Below are positions 51,203 to 61,364 of a DNA stretch of 64,000 nucleotides, one piece after another. Each line of letters begins with the position of its first letter. Within the stretch, counting starts at the first letter, position 1. Origin of the DNA: UBA6107 sp034430175. GTDB lineage: Bacteria > Chloroflexota > Anaerolineae > Anaerolineales > Anaerolineaceae. A program made the position numbers and the translations under genes. Location: the NCBI GenBank assembly GCA_034430175.1, contig DAOUFI010000023.1:1-64000 (forward strand). The letters are read 5' to 3'. The notes under the pieces are model-generated. The model ran no database searches. It had not been told where the DNA came from and saw nothing but the letters and a program-made list of their open reading frames with translations.

Positions 51203-52603
51203 CTATTTACTCAATCGTGCTGCGAATTTGATAAAAGCGTCCACATCAGCGAAATTGCTCACCAACCCCACCGAGATGCGGACAGCGCCTGATGCTTTCC
51301 CGTCAATGCACAGTCGGAATTCATCGTAGGTGAGATGCGCCGAATGTGTGGGTTGAGTAAAGCAGGAATGCAGTTCTTCAGATGAAATACCCAGGGCAAC
51401 CTCACCGGCACCAGGGTTGCAGAAACACCCCGTGCGCAGAGAGAGGTCGATCTTGTTCGCGTTTTCTTCCACTGAACGGTGGTCGATAACTCTGCCTTCG
51501 GAATCGACAAAGTTCAGCGCGATGGTCCCGCCGCGTTTCTCGTTGATGAGAGGACCGTAGATCTTGAGTACCGGCCTGCCATTGGCATACTTCAACTTCA
51601 GCATTTCCTGCAGCAGCCAGCCGGTGAGCGCGTGGACGCGCTTGTGGATGGTCTCCATGCCGATGGAATTGAGATGGTTTAAACCAATCTCCACGGCGGG
51701 GATGCTGAGAAAATTCAACGTCCCGTCTTCGAAAGCGCTTGGCGCTTCGGCAAGGTAGAATTTTTCGCCTTGCACCGATGCCACCGTGATGGTGCCGCCC
51801 GCGAACCAGGGCCGGCGCAGTTTTGCCAGCGCTTGCCTGCGCGCCACCAGCACACCGATACCTGTCGGATAACCGAACATCTTGTAGAACGAGATCGGAA
51901 CGAAATCCGGATGATATTTTGACAGGTCCAACCGGTTGGTTGGAGCGAACGCTGCGGCATCGAGAAGCACGTCCCAACCGAGTGCGTGGGCGCGCTTGAT
52001 CCACTCCAATGAGTGTTGGCGACCAGAGAAGTTGGACTGCGCTGGAAAGGCAAAAAGGCTTGGCGATCCTGAATGAATCGATTTTAAGGCATCATCCAGT
52101 TTGGACTCATCCAGGTCCATTTCGGGAGGTAGCACGGGGATGTAGGTCACCGTCGCGTTGTGCGCCAGCGCGTATTCGCGGATGCCGTTTACCGAATTAT
52201 GGTTGTCATAAGTCAGAACGTAATGGCTGTTTTTTTCAAAGGGAAAGGATTCACCCACCAGTTTTAATGCTCCGCTGGCATTACTTGTAAAGATCGCGAC
52301 ATATTCCTTGGGATCGGCATTGAAAAACTGAAGGATCGCCTCCCGCGTCCTTTCCACCACCGCAGTCGAGATCGCAGAGGTCGGATTAGTTGAGTGTGGA
52401 TTGCCAAAAACGTTGCTGCTCAAAAACTCACGGTGTTTACGCAACTGGCTTTCGGCGTATACCCCTGAACCTGTGTAATCGAGATAGATATGGCCCATTT
52501 GATCCAAGCGGGCATAGTCCGTTGCACGGAGTTCATCGATCTTTTCGGTTTCACGATATTCAGGGAATTGTTCCAGGAAGCGGGGGTCAATTGAATTGGG
52601 CAT
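51203..52603 (-). CDS. Class V aminotransferase-fold enzyme (MOCOS/cysteine-desulfurase-like)
   Basis: 466 residues, PLP fold. The Lys that binds PLP is probably in FYKMFGYPTGIG, the substrate loop is RTGCFCNPGA with two Cys, and YLDYTGSGVYAESQL begins the domain. The RTGCFCNPG loop is the hallmark of the molybdenum-cofactor sulfurase N-terminal domain; the MOSC domain of full MOCOS is absent. It may provide persulfide sulfur. Single gene. Confidence 0.85.
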   Translation of the reverse strand: MPNSIDPRFLEQFPEYRETEKIDELRATDYARLDQMGHIYLDYTGSGVYAESQLRKHREFLSSNVFGNPHSTNPTSAISTAVVERTREAILQFFNADPKEYVAIFTSNASGALKLVGESFPFEKNSHYVLTYDNHNSVNGIREYALAHNATVTYIPVLPPEMDLDESKLDDALKSIHSGSPSLFAFPAQSNFSGRQHSLEWIKRAHALGWDVLLDAAAFAPTNRLDLSKYHPDFVPISFYKMFGYPTGIGVLVARRQALAKLRRPWFAGGTITVASVQGEKFYLAEAPSAFEDGTLNFLSIPAVEIGLNHLNSIGMETIHKRVHALTGWLLQEMLKLKYANGRPVLKIYGPLINEKRGGTIALNFVDSEGRVIDHRSVEENANKIDLSLRTGCFCNPGAGEVALGISSEELHSCFTQPTHSAHLTYDEFRLCIDGKASGAVRISVGLVSNFADVDAFIKFAARLSK

Positions 52604-52734
52604 AGGGTTATTTTAGCGCAGTCTTGCGCAAATGGCAGTGAAAACCATCACCTGATAATTCGCCAATGGTCAGCAGAATGCTGGCTGGTTTTATCATGCT
52701 ATACTCTTTCATATCGATTATTCAGGACAAACGA

Positions 52735-54705
52735 ATGAATGAGCTCAATCCCAAGCAGGTCAAGATCGACGATGCCTTCTGGAGTCCCAAACTCCGGGTA
52801 AACGCGGTCAACTCTATTTTCCATCAATGGGAGATGTTGGAAGCCAGCGGTTGCATCGATAATTTCAGGATCGCCGCCGGAGAGAAGCAAGGGTTTCGAG
52901 TGGGCTGGTTCTTCGCGGACTCAGATGCCACCAAATGGCTCGACGCGGCTGCCCGGATTGAGCGGAACCACCATGATGCAGAACTTTGCCGCCTGATGGA
53001 TGGTTTCATTGATTTGCTGGCTCGCGCGCAAATGCCGGATGGCTATTTATTTACCTACAACCAAATCCATTTCCCGGGGCAGCGTTGGGTCAACCTGCAG
53101 GTTGAGCATGAGCTCTACTGCCACGGGCATCTGATCGAAGCAGGTGTTTCGCATTTTGAAGCCACCGGGCAGGAGAAGATGCTCATGATCGCTCGCAAGG
53201 CTGCCGATCTGATCGTTCATGATTTTGAGGATGGTGGTCCGAAGAGTACGCCAGGCCATGAGGAGATTGAAATTGCCCTGCTGCGGCTATTTATGGTGAC
53301 TGGGCACGAACCTTACCGGCAGACCGCCCGCCATTTTTTGGAAGTTCGCGGCAAGATTCCCTTTTTTGGTATTTCTCTGATCAAACAATTTAGCAGTAAT
53401 GCCAGGCGCGAGAAACTGATTGCTAAACGACTCACTGATTACAAATCCACCCATCCCGACCTTGCGGTAGGGAAGATCTCTGCTATGAATGAAGCAAAAC
53501 GCCCGCCTTTCAGTTTGCTGCGTTTTTATTTGAGCGGGTTGAGCGGAAAGTACTTCCAGCAGCATCGCCCCATCCGCGAGCAAAAGGTACCGGTGGGTCA
53601 TTCCGTTCGCTTTGGCTACCTGGAAACCGCGGAAGCCATGCTGCTGCGTGGTGAGCAAGATGAAAAACTATTGCAAACAATGGAAATTGCCTGGGAGCGT
53701 ATGGTCACCCGCCGTATGGACGTCACCGGTGGGCTAGGCGCCCTTCCCGATAGCGAGGGTTTTGGCCGTGATTACGAACTCGACCCCGAAGTGGCTTACA
53801 ACGAGACTTGTGCCGCCATCGCCAGCCTTTATTGGAACTGGCAGCTTGCCTGTTTGACAGGCAAGGCCAGATACAGTGATCTGTTCGAGTGGCAGTTGTA
53901 CAACGCGGTTTCTGTTGGTGTTGGCCTTGAGGGAAAGAATTACTTCTATAACAACCCGACTCTTTGTCGCGATGGTATCACCCGCCAGCCGTGGTATTCA
54001 ATCCCGTGTTGTCCGTCGAATATCGCCCGAACTTATGCTGACCTGGGGAAGTATGTTATATCGTATGAAGGTCGAGATTTGTTTATTCACCAGTATATCG
54101 GCTGTAAGGCCAGCTTGCCGGAGTTGGACGGACTGCGGATGGAAATTGAGTCTGAATTGCCGGTGAACGGCAAAGTGGTGATCAAAATGAACATGCCCCG
54201 ACCGCAAGCGATTACGGTAAAGCTGCGGTCGCCGTCGTGGGCAAGTCAATTCTCTGTAAACATTGACAACGATCCTCTGAGTGCAGATCCCATGTCGTCA
54301 AGTGAGTTGGAACCGACCGCGACCGGCTGCGACCCGCGCAAAGCGGAGTTTGTATCAATCCCGCTGTTAGGAGAGGGCAATCACACCCTGGAGATTCAAA
54401 TGAAGATGCCGATCAGGGTTCTGCGTCCGCATCCAAAGGTGAAGGCGTTACGAGGAAAAGTGGCTATATCTCGGGGACCAGTTGTGTTCTGCCTTGAGAA
54501 CATTGATAATGCCAGGACCGATATTTTCAACGACGTTGTGGACGCGAAGACACTGGAATATGAATATCTAAATGGTCTGCTTGGGGGTACTGGATGCGTT
54601 GCAGGACGAACAATCGGCGGGAATCCAGTCCTCTTCATACCATATGCGCTAAGGGGAAACCGGGGTGCTTCCGCAATGACCACCTGGGTCAGGATTAATG
54701 GATGA
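52735..54705 (+). CDS. GH127-type glycoside hydrolase (beta-L-arabinofuranosidase family, DUF1680)
   Basis: 656 residues: an (alpha/alpha)6 barrel with LEASGCIDNFRIAAGE, TPGHEEIEIALLRLF and the metal/nucleophile Cys segment WYSIPCCPSNIARTYADLG, followed by a beta-sandwich with FCLENIDN. Cys nucleophile and zinc ligands belong to this family. No signal peptide, so it handles imported arabinose-rich fragments. The ATG at 52735 is used; the longer frame adds a non-family leader. Confidence 0.88.
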   Translation: MNELNPKQVKIDDAFWSPKLRVNAVNSIFHQWEMLEASGCIDNFRIAAGEKQGFRVGWFFADSDATKWLDAAARIERNHHDAELCRLMDGFIDLLARAQMPDGYLFTYNQIHFPGQRWVNLQVEHELYCHGHLIEAGVSHFEATGQEKMLMIARKAADLIVHDFEDGGPKSTPGHEEIEIALLRLFMVTGHEPYRQTARHFLEVRGKIPFFGISLIKQFSSNARREKLIAKRLTDYKSTHPDLAVGKISAMNEAKRPPFSLLRFYLSGLSGKYFQQHRPIREQKVPVGHSVRFGYLETAEAMLLRGEQDEKLLQTMEIAWERMVTRRMDVTGGLGALPDSEGFGRDYELDPEVAYNETCAAIASLYWNWQLACLTGKARYSDLFEWQLYNAVSVGVGLEGKNYFYNNPTLCRDGITRQPWYSIPCCPSNIARTYADLGKYVISYEGRDLFIHQYIGCKASLPELDGLRMEIESELPVNGKVVIKMNMPRPQAITVKLRSPSWASQFSVNIDNDPLSADPMSSSELEPTATGCDPRKAEFVSIPLLGEGNHTLEIQMKMPIRVLRPHPKVKALRGKVAISRGPVVFCLENIDNARTDIFNDVVDAKTLEYEYLNGLLGGTGCVAGRTIGGNPVLFIPYALRGNRGASAMTTWVRING

Positions 54706-54720
54706 AATGGGAGACGTGTT

Positions 54721-55146
54721 ATGTGGTTCATGAATCATATTTATAATCCGATCGTACGCTGGCTGCTGCAATCACCATTCCATGCAAGCTTAAGCAAAGA
54801 TGTGCTGCTGATCGCCTTCACTGGCAAGAAGAGCGGCAAGGAATATATTACCCCGGTCCAATACGCGCGTGATGGGTCCGTGGTATGGATTGTGGTGGGT
54901 TGGCCCGAGAATAAGCGTTGGTGGCGCAATTTGGTAGGTGGAGCTACGGTGTGCCTCTGCCTGAATCGTCAATGGGTGAGCGGCACCGCTTTGGTATTCG
55001 ATGGTGAATCGGGCAGGCAAGGTGTCATCGAAGGACTGCGCGTTATGTCAGCCAAATATCCAAAAATAAAAGCGGCTCAATATGGTCAGGATGCCCCGGC
55101 TTTCGATGCAACAGGCCATGTCGTGGTCAAAATCATTTTGAGCTGA
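54721..55146 (+). CDS. Nitroreductase/F420-dependent-like (DDN family) small protein
   Basis: 141 residues, split-beta-barrel fold of the deazaflavin-dependent nitroreductase family: LLIAFTGKKSGKEYITPVQYAR, then VVGWPENKRWWRNLVGG. It would bind F420 or FMN. Starts 15 bp after the GH127 stop with GGGAG before the ATG, so co-transcribed. Confidence 0.8.
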   Translation: MWFMNHIYNPIVRWLLQSPFHASLSKDVLLIAFTGKKSGKEYITPVQYARDGSVVWIVVGWPENKRWWRNLVGGATVCLCLNRQWVSGTALVFDGESGRQGVIEGLRVMSAKYPKIKAAQYGQDAPAFDATGHVVVKIILS

Positions 55147-55164
55147 TTCTAATTTTTTGCCTGG

Positions 55165-55197
55165 TATAGCCACCCTAAACAGGTGGCTATATTTTTT
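55165..55197 (+). terminator. Intrinsic terminator
   Basis: TATAGCCACC/GGTGGCTATA stem with a 7-base loop followed by TTTTTT. Confidence 0.9.
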
Positions 55198-55524
55198 CCT
55201 GAATTCTGCGCTGATTCTTCACAAGAAAAACATACATGAGAAGTAATCTTGTTCTATGCACAGAAGAAAGGAGAAGTTGATCCTCAAGATTGACAAACAA
55301 GATTCTTTGCTTGGGATAACTATGTAAGAAAATGGTCTTTGCCTTCTTTGACAGTCAGACAATCTGTGCAAATGGTAGGAAATCTCTTTTACTGTTGAAC
55401 GCGCTTGAAACCTTCGACGCCCGCAAAAGAGATTGAGTTGCCTGACCACACTGAGGGCAAAGGCCGACTAGATTCGTTCATATGGATCGCAAGGTCCATA
55501 ATCTATTTAATAACGGAGAAGTTT
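55198..55524. other. Gap before the lipoprotein gene
   Basis: No gene. Two TTGACA-like -35 boxes occur (55290-55295 and about 55343) but neither has a good -10 at the right distance. ACGGAGAAG before 55525 is the ribosome binding site of the lipoprotein. Confidence 0.5.
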
Positions 55525-56232
55525 ATGCAAAAAAAGATAATGATCTTCAGTCTGATCGTCGTGTTTGCCCTGGTATTGAGCGCCTGCAATGGCACAAGCT
55601 CAACCCCGGCAGTGGCGACTGAAAATGAAGCAATCGCCGTGGGAACCAACGCCATCGCCGACACGTCGCTGGATAATGTGGCTGCGCAAAGCCTTCAGCT
55701 TGCCATTGGCGTGATCAACCTGCGCAGTTCGCAGGTTCCGATTGATACGGCACAGGCCGAGACGTTAATCTCACTCTTCCAGAACCTTCAGACTCTGTTG
55801 GGTGGATCGTATGACGCCAGTCAGGTGCAATCTGCTCTGGACGCGATCAAAGCTGCCCTAACAGCCGAACAGATCCAGGCGATATCTGACATGGGTACGT
55901 TAACCCTCGATAACTTAATGATGGGTGGCAAAGGCGGTCAAATGAATGGCACGCCTGATCCCAACATGACGCCGGATCCCAACATAACTCCTGGGGTTGG
56001 TGGCCGTGGTGGTGGTAACGGGCAGGGTGGTCCACAGGGAACTCCTGGCGCTGGTGGCCCCGGAGATGGCAGCAACCCACCTGACACACAGGGAGCTCCC
56101 GCGGAAGACCAAAACGGTGGACCGCAGAATATGCAGGCGATGATCGAAAGTATCCAGTCTTCAGGCCTGCAACCTGGTTTGAATCCCGATCTTATAGGAC
56201 TGGTCATTTCAGACTTACAAATGATCAAGTAG
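55525..56232 (+). CDS. Lipoprotein with Gly/Pro-rich middle
   Basis: 235 residues. Signal KKIMIFSLIVVFALVLSAC with lipobox LSAC, Ser/Thr linker, a helical domain (about 40-150), a Gly/Pro/Asn-rich stretch (TPDPNMTPDPNITPG, GRGGGNGQGG) and a final short helix. It stands before the MacA-like gene but is separated by a terminator, so it has its own transcript. May be a partner of the export system. Family unrecognised. Confidence 0.75.
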   Translation: MQKKIMIFSLIVVFALVLSACNGTSSTPAVATENEAIAVGTNAIADTSLDNVAAQSLQLAIGVINLRSSQVPIDTAQAETLISLFQNLQTLLGGSYDASQVQSALDAIKAALTAEQIQAISDMGTLTLDNLMMGGKGGQMNGTPDPNMTPDPNITPGVGGRGGGNGQGGPQGTPGAGGPGDGSNPPDTQGAPAEDQNGGPQNMQAMIESIQSSGLQPGLNPDLIGLVISDLQMIK

Positions 56233-56236
56233 AAAA

Positions 56237-56269
56237 AACTCCGCACCATCTGGTGCGGAGTTGCTTTTT
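56237..56269 (+). terminator. Intrinsic terminator
   Basis: AACTCCGCACC/GGTGCGGAGTT with a 4-base loop, followed by GCTTTTTC. Ends the lipoprotein gene. Confidence 0.9.
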
Positions 56270-56410
56270 CTATGTCTTATTATCGAGATAATTTTTACAA
56301 TTTTTCCCTTGGGGCGGTGGCTGATTTTTCAACATCTATCCTTTCAATCTACATATTTCCTCCATATCGAAAGAGTATCTTTACACTAACTAAATGTTAA
56401 GGAGTCAATA

Positions 56411-57880
56411 ATGAACCGTAAGTTAAGAACCATCAGTTTTATCGTGTTACCTCTGATATTGATATCATCAATCCTTTCGGGTTGCTCTTCTTCAACAACA
56501 TCGGAAGCAACGACTGGTATAGTCACTGCTTATTCAATGTCTTCAACCATTGATACTTCAGGGACTATTTCAGCAAAACAACTCACCACTTTGAGCTGGG
56601 GAACCAGCGGTATTGTCGGGGCGGTGAATGTGGCTGTCAACGACGAGGTGAAAGCGGATGATATCCTCATGGCTTTAGATCCCACCACGGCTCCGTCAGA
56701 CGTCATCGCGGCGAATGAAACTTTGACCTCTGCCAAGCAGGCGCTTGAAGACGCGCAACAATCCAATTCTTCCAGTGCCGCGGCCGAACAGGCTTTGGCA
56801 AACGCGCAAAGTGCATACAACACTGCCCTGGCCAATTATTGGAATGCTACCGATGGCAGCGCCATTGGCACCGAAGAACAGATAAAGCTTTACGAAGCGC
56901 AATATTACCAGGCTGACAACAACGTAAAGGAAAAACAAAAAATTTACAATAAATATAAAGATCTTCCAGATACAAATGATAAAAAGGCCAAGGCTCAGGA
57001 AGATCTCCAGAAAGCCATCATCGCTCGCGATGAAGCCAAAGCCACCTTGGACTATTACAAGTCCACACCCTCACCGGCAGACATTCAGGCCCTCAAAGCT
57101 GCTTTAGATGTAGCCAAGGCTGCTCTTGAAGATGCCCAGCGCGCTTACGATCGTGTGAAAGATGGCCCCAATTCTGACGTGATTGCTTCAGCCCAGGCGC
57201 AGGTGGACGCTGCCCAGGCAACTGTGAACCTGCAATACATTATTGCCCCGTTTGACGGTGAAGTTGCCGCGATCCTCACTCAGGAAGGCGATCAGGTGAG
57301 TGAAGGCACGTCCGCCATCATCATTGTTAATCGTTCCAGTCTATATGTGGATGTCTCAATCGATGAAACGGATATTTCACGTGTGGAACTCGGCGATACT
57401 GCCACGATCACGTTTGACGCTTTGCCCAATGTCACAGCAACTGGCAAGGTAACGTTTATCAACCCTGTTGGAGCTTCCTTATCGGGAGTTGTCAGTTATA
57501 CCGTTCGCATTACCCTTGATGAAAGCGATCCCAATATCCTGCTTGGTGCCACTGCGACCATTTCGATCGATACCGGCGCGGCAGAGTCTCTGTTGACTGT
57601 GCCTGTTTCCGCGGTCAAGACTGATGATAGCGGAAACGAGTATGTGATCCGCGTCAATGCTGACGGCAGCACTGAACAGGTGTTTGTCACCAGCGGAACG
57701 ATCGTTGGAACCACTGTGGTTGTCTCCGGTGATCTTGCTGAAGGTGATGTTGTGGAATTGGGTGATTCAACCGCATCGTCTTCATCCACCCAGCAATCTC
57801 AGGATAATGGATTTAATCTTCTCGGTGGTGGCAATGGTGGTGGAATGCCCCCCTCAGGTGGTGGTGCTCCCGGTCAGTAG
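56411..57880 (+). CDS. MacA/HlyD-type membrane fusion lipoprotein
   Basis: 489 residues. Signal with lipobox LSGC (Cys25), a first lipoyl-like half (TISAKQLTTLSWGTSG), a long helical hairpin with Ala/Gln/Lys heptads (about 90-270), the second lipoyl half (ATVNLQYIIAPFDGEVAAI), a beta-barrel (VDVSIDETDISRVELGD) and a Gly/Ser tail. It links an ABC exporter to the cell surface. First gene of the operon, with AAGGAG before the ATG. Confidence 0.92.
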   Translation: MNRKLRTISFIVLPLILISSILSGCSSSTTSEATTGIVTAYSMSSTIDTSGTISAKQLTTLSWGTSGIVGAVNVAVNDEVKADDILMALDPTTAPSDVIAANETLTSAKQALEDAQQSNSSSAAAEQALANAQSAYNTALANYWNATDGSAIGTEEQIKLYEAQYYQADNNVKEKQKIYNKYKDLPDTNDKKAKAQEDLQKAIIARDEAKATLDYYKSTPSPADIQALKAALDVAKAALEDAQRAYDRVKDGPNSDVIASAQAQVDAAQATVNLQYIIAPFDGEVAAILTQEGDQVSEGTSAIIIVNRSSLYVDVSIDETDISRVELGDTATITFDALPNVTATGKVTFINPVGASLSGVVSYTVRITLDESDPNILLGATATISIDTGAAESLLTVPVSAVKTDDSGNEYVIRVNADGSTEQVFVTSGTIVGTTVVVSGDLAEGDVVELGDSTASSSSTQQSQDNGFNLLGGGNGGGMPPSGGGAPGQ

Positions 57881-57918
57881 AAATGGTACACCATTCATTG
57901 CACGAATGAGGCATATTA

Positions 57919-58689
57919 ATGATTGAAGTAAAAGATGTTTACAAGATCTACAAGCTCGGCGACCAGGAGGTCCACGCGTTGGACGGTGTTTCCCTCAAGA
58001 TCGAAGATGGTGAAATGGTATCCATCATGGGGCCTTCCGGTTCCGGCAAAAGTACTTTGATGGCGATCCTGGGATGTTTGGATATCCCAACCTCTGGTTC
58101 ATATTTTATCGATGGACAGGAAGTAGAAAAGATGTCAGAGGATCAACTGGCGAATTTGCGGGCGCACAAGATCGGGTTTGTTTTTCAACAATTTAATTTG
58201 TTACCCCGTACCAGCGCCCTCGAAAATGTCATGCTTCCGCTTCAATACGATGGCTTAAACGCAAAGATGCGACTTGAAAAAGCCAAAGAAGCGTTGGAGA
58301 TCGTCGGTTTGGCTGAACGCATGCACCACCATCCGAATCAACTATCGGGTGGACAGCAGCAACGGGTGGCAATTGCCCGAGCCCTGGTGAATGAGCCGTC
58401 CATCCTGCTGGCTGATGAGCCTACAGGCAACCTTGACAGCCGCACCGGCGCGGAGATCATTGCCATGTTCCAAAAGCTGCACAAGGAACGGCATCAAACT
58501 GTGGTTTATGTAACTCACGATTCCTTTACCGCCAGGCATACTGAGCGAGTCATCCATATCGCGGATGGCCAGATCAAGCGGGAAGAAATGATCGCTGAAC
58601 CCTTGATCGCCGGTGTAGCCCATCGCCCGGATGACGGGAGTAATGGATCCACGCTGGACAAGCAGACGGGCAAAAAGAAGGAGAAATAA
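57919..58689 (+). CDS. MacB/LolD-type ABC transporter ATPase
   Basis: 256 residues. Walker A GPSGSGKST, Q-loop FQQFNLLP, ABC signature LSGGQQQRVAIARAL, Walker B ILLADEPTGNLD, H-loop VTHD. A C-terminal extension of 30 residues is charged. It powers the FtsX-like permease encoded next. Confidence 0.96.
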   Translation: MIEVKDVYKIYKLGDQEVHALDGVSLKIEDGEMVSIMGPSGSGKSTLMAILGCLDIPTSGSYFIDGQEVEKMSEDQLANLRAHKIGFVFQQFNLLPRTSALENVMLPLQYDGLNAKMRLEKAKEALEIVGLAERMHHHPNQLSGGQQQRVAIARALVNEPSILLADEPTGNLDSRTGAEIIAMFQKLHKERHQTVVYVTHDSFTARHTERVIHIADGQIKREEMIAEPLIAGVAHRPDDGSNGSTLDKQTGKKKEK

Positions 58690-58690
58690 A

Positions 58691-59923
58691 ATGAATGTAA
58701 TGGTAAATGTCCGTGTTGCCTTGCGCGCATTGCTCGCGAATAAACTACGCTCGTTCTTAACGATTTTGGGTATTGTCATCGGTGTGGCCGCTGTTGTAGC
58801 CTTGCTTGGTGTGGGTCGTGGAGCCACCGCGAGCATCACTGATCGGGTCGCCAGCATGGGTTCCAATTTAATCTCCATCTCAGCCCAAAGAAGGTTTGGC
58901 CCGGGAATGTCGAGTGGTACGACGACTTCGATTTATTTCTCAGACTATCAATCGATATTACAGAATATCGATGGGATCGCATCAGTGGCGCCTGTTTATT
59001 CATCCTACTACACGGTAAATACAAGCTCCCGGACATCGAATTATGAAGTAACCGGCGTCACGCCGAATTACCTCGATGTGCGGTCATACACAATCGCGGA
59101 GGGACGATTTATCTCTGAAGAAGATTATCTGTCCAACAAACAGGTGGTTGTAATCGGTTCACAGGTCTCGACAGATTTATTCGAAGGCCTGGATCCTATC
59201 GGTAGAAAACTGAAGATAAAAAGTGTAGAATTTACTGTGATCGGAGTGTTTGAATCTTCTGGTTCCTCCAGCGGTATGTCGAGCGGTGATAATATCATTG
59301 TCATCCCCCTCAGTACCGGTTACTCCAAGGTCTTTGGAAGCAATGCCATGAGCGGTGGAAAACAAACCCTCTCTTCCATCTATATTTCCGCGGCAAGTGC
59401 TGATACTGTAGACCAGGTGATTTCTGACACGGAACTGCTTCTGCGATCAAACCACGCGCTTACTCTCAACGATGATTTGCCCTTCTCGGTTTCCAGTCAG
59501 GCTCAGGCCCTCGAAACATTGAGTGCGGTTTCCGGTACATTGACGGCTTTCCTTGGCGCGATTGCTGCAATATCCCTGCTGGTTGGTGGTATCGGGATCA
59601 TGAACATCGAACTGGTATCTGTCACTGAGAGAACTCGCGAAATCGGCCTGCGTAAAGCTGTTGGCGCAACTCGAAAGGCAATTCTGTTTCAGTTTCTCGT
59701 TGAAACAATGACCCTGTCCATTTTGGGAGGGGTGATTGGTGTGCTGTTGGGATCGTTGATCGCAATGGTCTTCACGTGGACCGGGATGATCACCGCCAAG
59801 GTCACGGCTGATGTGATCACCCTGGCATTCTTCTCGGCGGTATTGATCGGTTTGTTCTTTGGTATCTACCCGGCTTTCCAGGCGTCCAAACTGCGCCCGA
59901 TCGAAGCACTGCGTTACGAGTAA
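58691..59923 (+). CDS. MacB-type ABC permease (FtsX domain)
   Basis: 410 residues: TM1 at about 15-38 (KLRSFLTILGIVIGVAAVVAL), a large extracytoplasmic MacB_PCD domain (about 45-270), then three TMs of the FtsX domain (GGIGIMNIELVSVTERTREIGLRKAVGA, then LFGIYPAFQASKLRPIEALRYE at the end). Exports a peptide, lipid or drug by a mechanical stroke. One base after the ATPase stop. Confidence 0.94.
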   Translation: MNVMVNVRVALRALLANKLRSFLTILGIVIGVAAVVALLGVGRGATASITDRVASMGSNLISISAQRRFGPGMSSGTTTSIYFSDYQSILQNIDGIASVAPVYSSYYTVNTSSRTSNYEVTGVTPNYLDVRSYTIAEGRFISEEDYLSNKQVVVIGSQVSTDLFEGLDPIGRKLKIKSVEFTVIGVFESSGSSSGMSSGDNIIVIPLSTGYSKVFGSNAMSGGKQTLSSIYISAASADTVDQVISDTELLLRSNHALTLNDDLPFSVSSQAQALETLSAVSGTLTAFLGAIAAISLLVGGIGIMNIELVSVTERTREIGLRKAVGATRKAILFQFLVETMTLSILGGVIGVLLGSLIAMVFTWTGMITAKVTADVITLAFFSAVLIGLFFGIYPAFQASKLRPIEALRYE

Positions 59924-59950
59924 ACAGATGTGTTGGAGAGAGATCACTTG

Positions 59951-60580
59951 ATGAACAGACCAGTCACTGTAACCATTGCTGCAATATCAGTTGTAGTCTT
60001 ACTGCTGGTAAGCGCGGTATGGCCACTTGTGGGCGGGGATGAGTTGCTTGGGTTAGGCAACTCCGCGGCTCCCGGGGGTAACATGCCCCCGGGACCCCGG
60101 GTTGATCTGATCCAGGGTGCTCCTCCTTCACTTAATGGAACGGCACAAGATGCTTCGCAGCCGCCGTTACAACCGGACAAGATTTCGCAACCAGGGGATT
60201 CCAGCGCTCCAGATTTGGCGGAGGCTTCAAATGGAGACATGAACCAGCCAGGTAATCCTGCCGGGATTCAGCCAGATTCTAATGCAAATCCATCAGACAA
60301 TGGGATCATACGCAATATGCGTATCTTGCAGTACGCGCTGTATGTGATCGTGATTGTGTGTGGATTGATCGCTTTCGGCGGTTTATGGGCCTGGAAGCCT
60401 TGGGGGATCGTCATGGCAGTGATCACTTCTTTGATCGTGATCGTCATGTCTGCGGTCTCGTTTTTCGGCATAAGTTCGACATTGATGTTGATTGAAAGCA
60501 TAGTGAAAGTAATCATCGCTCTGGTAGTAATCGTTCTTGTACTATTGCCTGTATCAAGAGTTGTTAAAACTGAAGTGTAA
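59951..60580 (+). CDS. Membrane protein of the MacAB operon
   Basis: 209 residues. TM at about 7-30, a Pro/Gly/Asn-rich extracytoplasmic segment (about 35-115), then about three TMs (120-205). The composition of the loop resembles that of the lipoprotein at 55525. No family recognised. The ATG is preceded by GGAGAGAG 11 bases upstream. Confidence 0.7.
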   Translation: MNRPVTVTIAAISVVVLLLVSAVWPLVGGDELLGLGNSAAPGGNMPPGPRVDLIQGAPPSLNGTAQDASQPPLQPDKISQPGDSSAPDLAEASNGDMNQPGNPAGIQPDSNANPSDNGIIRNMRILQYALYVIVIVCGLIAFGGLWAWKPWGIVMAVITSLIVIVMSAVSFFGISSTLMLIESIVKVIIALVVIVLVLLPVSRVVKTEV

Positions 60581-60682
60581 TAAATCCTGTGGGTGATCCA
60601 CGTATTCGAACAGTGGATTGCCCAATTTACAACCAGGTATATAAATCAGGAAATTTGAATCATTGGGAAGAGGAAGGATAAA

Positions 60683-61363
60683 ATGTCAAAAAAAATACTT
60701 ATCGTGGATGATGAACCAAAGATTGTAGAAATTTGCCGAGATTACTTGAAAGCTGCCTTCTTTGACACAGTGATAGCAAGCGATGGGCCATCAGCTCTGG
60801 CAGCTGTGGAGCGTGAGAATCCTGATCTGATCATTCTGGATCTCATGCTCCCCGGTATGGATGGATTGGATGTTTGCCGAGAAATTCGCCGTGAACATAA
60901 CACCCCCATCATCATGCTGACCGCCAGAGTGGATGAAGCGGATAAACTGATCGGGCTTGAACTAGGCGCGGATGATTACATGACCAAGCCTTTCAGCCCG
61001 CGTGAACTGGTCACGCGCGTTCGTACGGTTTTACGACGAGTCACCGGCAACTCCCCGGCGGAGATTATTCGCGTGAGTGATCTGACGCTTGACCGCAACC
61101 GTTATGTGGCGATTCTTCCAGAAGGTGAGGTATCATTGACTCCCACGGAATTTGAGATTCTGGCCACATTGGCCAGCCAGCCTGGAAGGATTTTTTCCCG
61201 ATCTCAATTACTGGTAGCTGTGCGTGGTGTGGCTTTTGAAAGCTATGAACGCGCCATTGATTCGCATATCCGCAACCTGCGCAGAAAGCTGGAACCTGCG
61301 GAAGGTGAACCGAAATACATCATCACGGTGCACGGAGTAGGTTACAAATTCGCCGGCAGGTAA
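60683..61363 (+). CDS. OmpR/PhoB-type response regulator
   Basis: 226 residues. Receiver domain with DD (9-10), phosphoacceptor Asp53 in LDLMLPG, Thr80 and Lys102; C-terminal winged helix with SLTPTEFEILATLA and the ending RRKLEPAEG...VHGVGYKFAGR. It probably controls the exporter operon that precedes it. Confidence 0.96.
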   Translation: MSKKILIVDDEPKIVEICRDYLKAAFFDTVIASDGPSALAAVERENPDLIILDLMLPGMDGLDVCREIRREHNTPIIMLTARVDEADKLIGLELGADDYMTKPFSPRELVTRVRTVLRRVTGNSPAEIIRVSDLTLDRNRYVAILPEGEVSLTPTEFEILATLASQPGRIFSRSQLLVAVRGVAFESYERAIDSHIRNLRRKLEPAEGEPKYIITVHGVGYKFAGR

Positions 61364-61364
61364 T

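Noticed and set aside
55290..55320. Sigma-70 promoter for the lipoprotein gene
   Set aside because: TTGACA is present but no good -10 hexamer lies 16-18 bases downstream.
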